DNA of 38,988 nucleotides, from positions 19,988,678 through 20,027,665 of the forward strand of contig NC_092579.1 of the NCBI RefSeq assembly GCF_037975245.1, written 5' to 3'. Shown in pieces: positions 32,990-38,988 of this stretch (position 1 is the first letter of the stretch; each line of letters starts with the position of its first letter). Source of the stretch: Apostichopus japonicus. Taxonomy: Eukaryota > Echinodermata > Holothuroidea > Aspidochirotida > Stichopodidae. The position numbers and the translations under genes are program-made. Under the pieces are notes generated by a model, which had not been told where the DNA came from, made no database searches, and saw only the letters and a list, made by a program, of their open reading frames with translations.

Positions 32990-33192
32990 TGCAATATTAG
33001 CGGGTGATATTTGGTTGGCTCCAAGAGGACTCGAAGAGTAAAGATGACTGAGATATTTATGTATGATTAATCGATGTTTATTTATAACGTGCTGGTAAGT
33101 TAAGGCATGAAACGAGAGAGGGTGCACACAACAATATGAAGTGAAATGACATGTGAAACATTATGATAGAACATATACTATATGATATGACA
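32990..33192 (-). repeat. 5' LTR of the gypsy element (intact, 203 bp)
   Basis: Complete LTR, abutting the target duplication ACTGC at 33193-33197. Compared with the interrupted partner, it differs at 32992 (C against T) and at one base in the run GAAGAGTAAAG (G in the partner). Minus-sense termini are TGTCATATCA and CTAATATTGCA. Confidence 0.95.
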
Positions 33193-34085
33193 ACTGCCAA
33201 AACTTGAAAGTACAATCTCGAGTGAAGAACTTGCGATACAATTACACTGTAGATGAGCGCACCTTCCCGGATTTGAATAGCGTTGAATCCAAATGATCTA
33301 CATTCTTTCCCCGCTGTGGTTGTGGTGAATCAAAAGCGGGGAAAATACAATCCTTTATGTGGAACGTTATAATTGGTTCCGCATAATCGGTAGCCCAATG
33401 GATTTGCCGATATGACGATTATTTACCAATTGTCTGATAATCGACCCGATGCCGATTAATTAACCGATTATCGGTCAAACACTTCTTTTTAACTATGACT
33501 TACTTTTCCTTTCTTTTTCGTAACTGGAGTTTCAATTGAATATTGCCTGCAGACATTTGATTGGCCTGAAAGGCAGTTATTTACGATGCTAATCAGCTAC
33601 CATGTGCATGAAGCAGAATGGCTTATTACTTAAACTTCACTAATTCAGGTGGCAATCCAAAGTTCTCTATACCAATCTCATGGGTCATATATACAGTATA
33701 TATATCCGATGAACTTCCTGGACTAATTGCTTGAACGAGAACCATTTGTCTGTGTTAACAAATCTATTGGTCATGTTTTGGACAGTTCGTTTGTGAGATC
33801 TCTGTAAATGGTACAATGTTTTGACGATAAAAATTTAAAAAAAAATCATTTTCATGATTGTGTGATTATTAAGTACACATCAGTACCAAAAACAATGTCT
33901 AGACCTATGTAGTGGAATGCATACTGCCGGCTCAATATAACACGATATGAGCTGAGAGAGCTAAAGATAAAAACATCGCTACCATGGTTACTACAACTCA
34001 ACTACCTGTAACTCTCAATAAAGACACTCACAGATTCTCGTAATATGAAAATCAAAAAGTTATCCTCGTCTGTCATAGCATCATG

Positions 34086-34456
34086 CAAGGGCGTAGGAAC
34101 CGGGGGGCTGGGGGTGGGGGGCGCCAGCCCCCCCCCCAGTGAAAAATATGGGGGGCGGAAGTATCATTCCGTCCCCCCGCTTCGCAAGTCAGAAAACCCC
34201 TTTTTCATTTCCAAATGAGAAAAAAATCTCATTTGGAGCACCAAATTGCATCTAAGGGCAGGTGAAAATGCAAAATTATATTACAAAATGGAGTGGGTGT
34301 TGAAGTGTGCTATATTGCACCAAATTGCATCTGAGGCCACCTGGATATGCAAAAAATTTCCAAAGGGGAGGGGGACACCCCCTCCCCTTAGACCCCTCCC
34401 CAGGCCGGCAATCAGTCTTCAGCCACCCCACTCAAAAGTACCTTCCTACGCTACTG
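34086..34456 (+). mobile_element. hAT-like MITE, family 3 (copy H), absent from the other segment copy
   Basis: 371 bp from CAAGGGCGTAGGAACC to CTTCCTACGCTACTG, closely related to copy G. The target duplication is GCATCATG (34078-34085) and GCAGCATG (34457-34464). The first segment copy has the unoccupied site GCATCATG once at 2261-2268. Confidence 0.9.
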
Positions 34457-35940
34457 GCAGCATGCCACTTGAATCTCAAACTGTCACATGGTTTACTTAC
34501 TTCCAGTTTCTTACAGGGTTTATAGATTTTTTGATCGGAATATCAATTTAGGTAAACGGCAAAGCCATTTATGGCGTGAATCGAACTAGTGATCTCTGGA
34601 TTACTAGCCCATCCCTCTCCAAATTAGCTATCCAACCCCTTTGTTGGTGGCAATAACTATATGAGACTTTTTTTTTTTTGCTGGGGGCACCAGTTAGAAG
34701 CCCATTGTAAGCCTTGACTACACAGTGTAACCAGGGGTCAGCCCTCAGTTTCATTTCATACAACCTAGAAATCGGCAGGGAAGGGATATCACAAGAGAGT
34801 AGGCTTGTAGCCGGCCCAGCTGTCACTGGTTTCAATCCTGTTCTAGCAATAAATTTCTTTGCTCTTTTGTCCATTGTAATTTTTTTTCCAGTTTTCTATT
34901 ATTCAATTACTTAAATAACGATATTAATTTGAACGTACGATGTCAGGAATAATTGATCCAGTACGGCATCGAAGTTGCTATACAAGTTCAAAGGAACCGT
35001 AGTATTTGCAAAAAAAAGAAGAAAAAAGGAACTAAGTAATAAGTATATATATGTAGAGAGCCAAGCTAAGCTGCATCTTGCATTGGGCTATAACTTTTGT
35101 GTCCCTTTCAACCCAATCAGCTACGATGTAGTACAGGTATTTCCGCCCCCAAATCTGAAAAGTCCAAAATCTTACGAAAATGTATTTCTAAAATGGGCTC
35201 CTGGCACTTTGGCTGTACCCTTATACAGAATTGATCACCTGATAAATCAAACACAAAAAATTGTTTGTTTACCATACCTTTATGTAAACAATGTTTTTTT
35301 TTACTTTTTGTCAATTGCAAAACCTTTGAACTTAGTACCCATCTTAATCATTTCCAGTTGGGATTTTAGCTCAGTTCAGATAACCTTCCTCGTAACACTA
35401 TTTTTCATATCTCCAATCTGTATGTATGTTACCACATACAAATACAAACTAATAATACAGACCTGCATAAAGATTATGCAAAGTTTGTATGTAATTTTGT
35501 GTTGCCTGAAATCTAGATTATTAACAATATTTCTCTTACTCTCATTATAAGTTATGTATTACTGTAATGACGTGTGTTAACATACTAGTACAGAAATATG
35601 TACACTTTACTGTGAACTACCAGTCAAGTAAGAAATTAACACTAAGAGACACCTATTGGAAAATTATGTACTTAAGTGTGTACTTTAAATACTTATAATA
35701 TAGAGATGTTTAATCGTACTAGTAAAGATATGTAGGGGCAGGTCCATTATTTTAAAATAAAGGAGGTGTGCCCCTGAGGTCCTTGCAGCCGACTCCCATG
35801 TTAGGGGGGGGGGAGGGAAGGTGGGGTTTTGGGATGCCTGGACCCACACAGGTTATAACAGGTGTGTAGACATACCAGTCAAGCTGAGTTACATGTGAGG
35901 TACACTTACTTGTAAAATGTACAGATGTATATTACACTTA

Positions 35941-36108
<168 letters not shown>

Positions 36109-38314
36109 CTACAGATAAAGGGGGGGGGGGTATACACATGCAAATTCATGTCACATGGGTTCACCCTTTCAAACACGCATTTAAATTATACTTACTTAAG
36201 TATAGTTCGTAGCACGTTTTTTTCCCTTCACCAAAAGAAAAACAAGAAGAGGTACAAGGATTAAATGTACTAAAATATCCAGCTCTCCTTGTTTCTATTG
36301 CGACTGGGTAGTTCTCCCCAACCTCCAATACTCAATCCCCCCCCACCCGGCCTCCTCCCCTGCAAAATAAAATGATCTAAGAATGCCTTTTCCTGAAACA
36401 TTAGTTCATAATGTACCACTTCTTGGCCTAGCCTGCACTTCCCCCCCCCCTGCCTGACCCCCGTAACACACATGTAAATAACCGTTATAATTATAATTTA
36501 CAGGTACAGTATAAATGACAGGTTATATAGACGAAAATAGACTCCAATTGTGGTATAATTCACTATGTAACTGAAAATACGACCAGCTTACTATTCACTA
36601 CTTAAATTTGCCTCTTAATCGCTGAAAAACAGTATTTGATTCACTGTACTCTTTACGAAAGTAATTCCGAAACATTACTGGTTTGGATATTTACTAGTGA
36701 CGAGCTTACTAAAATCGCTGTAGGAAATCCGGACAACCCCCCCCCCCCCGATTTTGTCACTTTGGATGGTAGAATGAGAAGGAAGGAAATTGACCGGAGG
36801 GGCCAGTCATAGAGGGCGCACAGTGTTAAAAGGTTATCAGTTCATTCTAGACACGGTAGAAAGAGGTGCTAAGGTTATGGGGAGACAGGTAAGGGAGGAA
36901 CGAAGTAAATCCTTAATGCCAAATTTGATAATACTATTAAATAACGTAACATATGAATCGTTTTTTGGTGAAAGTTACGCAGAAATACTTTTTGAAAGAT
37001 TTCACATATGAATTACATTTGCCTCCTCAGAACACTAATCAGAGTGATACCCTCACCATAAATATCTCACATTTGTAAAGTATGAGTCATATCAAGTTAA
37101 AATTTTCAGCCAGTGTAAAACTTTACATACATCCTCCTTGTAGCCTGGAAAGACCTAATGCATTTATAAATTAATATGTATCATACATTCTAAGCTGTGC
37201 ATAAAAAGGCCATCACAATACAAACATTTCAATAAAATATGTGAATTGTGATATATTTACTTATGGAGGGTAGGATAGGGGTGACAAATAATGTGCCTGA
37301 AGTCTTTGTGCAATAATGGTGGTCCAAAAAGGGTTATTCTCTGCAAAATCTGGCAGTTATCAAAAGATTTTTGTTTTTTGGGTCGGTGGTAATTTTTTTT
37401 AAACCCTTCACGGAATGTTAATATAATGAAAAATCTTCCGCAATTTCCGAGTCCCCAATCGCTGTGTTTGTATTAAAAAAAAATGAACCACAGAAATATA
37501 TTTTAGTGCGGTGCGTGTAAGTAAATTACATCAAATTTCCAAAAATTCAATATCAACAGCACCGCATAGATATATACCGATGGAAATATTATAAACCTAA
37601 TATCCGAGTTGCAATGAATATTTCATGCGAGCTTTAATGACTAGGATTCCAGATTTTTTTCTCTCTCTTTTCTCTTTCTGTTCGATGCATTTGATTTATC
37701 TGTGGGTCATTAAATATTCACGACTTCCGCAAGCTCATCAAGTTCTTCTTCCTGTGATTCAATTTCCTGGCCTGCATTTAACACATATTTACAATATTTT
37801 TTTTTTGCAATTTTTTTTAAAATCTCACTCACCAACTGAAAGATCTAGCCAAACCTTATACACGACATGCTTTTCAATAGATAGTTACAACGAAGGAATC
37901 GGATGAGCATAACATACTATTAAGGAATCAAAGTTGATCATAGAGAACTGTGTAGCAGCATCAGGAGAAGATCACTTTAATGTTTGCTTTTCATCTTTAA
38001 TTTTGTTTTTATATCAAACAGGGAGGGAAAAAAAACAAAATGTTCTTTTGGATACACAACATACAAAGAAGGGAATTTTCTGCTTTCTTCAAAGGAGCTG
38101 GTTGCCTAACTTTTCCGAATTGTATTCCACTGGTAACCCACAAGTGCCACGTATTAAACGAATAGCAAAAACATTTCAAAACGAATCAAGAAGCACAAAA
38201 TCCTGAATTTTAAACTGATTGTTACTGTACAGTGAGAGCTTGCACAGTTATACTCTCTCAATATTATAACTTTTCATCCAAACTCTACCTTTATTAACTT
38301 GTAATGATACATGG

Positions 38315-38694
38315 CAGTGGCGGAGCCAGGGGTATTGGTCAGGGGGGCGAGAATGGTCTGTAGGGGCGCTTTCGTCACTATATCTAAGCGGAGCGCCATC
38401 CCAGGTTGGCGCGGAGCATACAGAAATTTTTTGAGTCAAGATACTCTCTAGATCGCCAGAAATGACCCTATCTGGGCCTTGCTTATTTGCAGATAAACGA
38501 AGAATAAATAGGTGTCATCGCCATTTTGTCAGAAAATTACACCAACAAAATGTGACAAATGTCAATGGGTATTTGAGAGCGCAATAAAAAAGTCAATAAT
38601 CGCAATAAAAGTAAAAAGTGGTAAAAGCTGAAAAGGGCGCCAGCAGTCCATTTGAGTCGCCCCCCCCCCTGACTGTATTAACACTCCGCCACTG
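38315..38694 (-). mobile_element. hAT-like MITE, family 1 (copy E, orthologue of A)
   Basis: 380 bp, ends CAGTGGCGGAGCC and CTCCGCCACTG, with exact 8-bp target duplication ATACATGG at 38307-38314 and 38695-38702. It corresponds to copy A in the first segment, so this insertion predates the separation of the two segment copies. Confidence 0.88.
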
Positions 38695-38770
38695 ATACAT
38701 GGAAGCAAATCAAATGAATATAAGAAATCAATATAGAAGTACATATTCTTTAAATTTGACTATTCTAGTG

Positions 38771-38980
38771 CCGTAGGCGTAGGAGGCGGGGGGGGGGGCT
38801 GGGGGGGCTGCAGCCCCGCCAACCAAAATTTTGTTGTGAAAATTCGGGCAATATGGTGATAATTTTTCGGGCACCTACTGAAAGAAAAAAAAAATTGAAA
38901 TGTGTTTTTTTCAATGATTAAAATGATATATCGGGCAAGTCGTTACAGCCCCCCAAATCAAATTGGGCACCTATGCCTGT
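38771..38980. mobile_element. hAT-like MITE, family 4 (orthologue of I, internally deleted)
   Basis: 210 bp, same ends as 6730-7118, flanked by TTCTAGTG (38763-38770) and GTCTAGTG (38981-38988, the last bases of the window). About 180 bp of the interior are missing relative to copy I. Confidence 0.75.
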
Positions 38981-38988
38981 GTCTAGTG

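Larger units (their letters stand above)
25247..33192 (-). mobile_element. Ty3/gypsy LTR retrotransposon (mag/SURL-like), nearly full length, with nested insertion
   Basis: Bounded by 203-bp LTRs that begin TGT/TGC and end ACA on the plus strand and flanked by the 5-bp target duplication ACTGC (25242-25246 and 33193-33197). The unoccupied site is present once at 1377-1381 in the other copy of the segment. Without the nested CR1-like element it is about 5.5 kb. Order in its own sense: 5' LTR, primer site, long leader, gag with two zinc knuckles, protease, RT, RNase H, integrase, purine tract, 3' LTR. Integrase after RNase H, the 5-bp duplication, compact size and double knuckle fit the mag/SURL branch of invertebrate gypsy elements. 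No envelope-like ORF is seen. The two LTRs differ at only two positions, yet RT carries two frame breaks, so this copy cannot encode a whole polyprotein. Confidence 0.93.

Noticed and set aside
34975-35550. 191-codon open frame on the plus strand in segment copy 2
   Set aside because: The equivalent region in copy 1 is broken by small indels and stops. The translation has no family resemblance, and it lies in intron or flank of the GRB2-like gene on the other strand.

Overview
The window is animal nuclear DNA with no bacterial gene organisation. It is AT-rich, most of the recognisable content is transposable elements, and the only host gene I recognise is split by GT-AG introns. That gene is the 5' part of an adaptor gene of the GRB2/GRAP/drk family on the minus strand. 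Together with a mag/SURL-like short-LTR gypsy element and CR1-like non-LTR elements, this fits a marine invertebrate, perhaps a deuterostome. I cannot name the species. A run of exactly 100 N at 21389-21488 marks a scaffold join of two contigs.

Layout. (1) 1-7126 is one copy of a long repeated segment; it contains GRB2-like exon 3 (3809-3931). (2) 7127-9738 holds exon 2 (7154-7251), a diverged local duplication split by a small transposon, TA microsatellites, and exon 1 with the start codon (9639-9732). (3) 9739-21388 has no recognised coding exon. It carries several non-autonomous DNA transposons with 8-bp target duplications, one nested pair of these, a 1.04-kb foldback-like element with TA target duplications, a TGACCT array, and a quieter stretch at 17.2-18.9 kb that could hold the gene's 5' untranslated exon or promoter. 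(4) After the gap, 21489-22389 is a broken endonuclease-domain remnant of a non-LTR retrotransposon split by another small transposon, followed by a 163-bp tandem duplication. (5) 23876-38988 is the second copy of segment (1), again with exon 3 (35942-36064).

The second copy differs from the first mainly by post-split insertions. A Ty3/gypsy element (25247-33192, minus strand, 203-bp LTRs, ACTGC target duplication) interrupts a site that is intact at 1377-1381. A 5'-truncated CR1-like element (25423-27875) is inserted inside one of its LTRs. A 371-bp hAT-like element (34086-34456) occupies a site that is empty at 2261-2268. The order of events can be read directly: split of the two copies, then gypsy, then CR1-like.

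The main question is whether the two copies are a real segmental duplication or two haplotypes of one locus placed in series by the assembler. The 100-N join, and an alignment that runs off the left edge for one copy and off the right edge for the other, favour haplotypes. I found no new cellular system. The most informative items are the empty/filled site pairs, an aberrant 75-bp duplication next to a hAT-like element, three amino-acid-changing differences (and no silent ones) between the exon 3 copies, the foldback element, and a strong excess of the heptamer TACTGTA.
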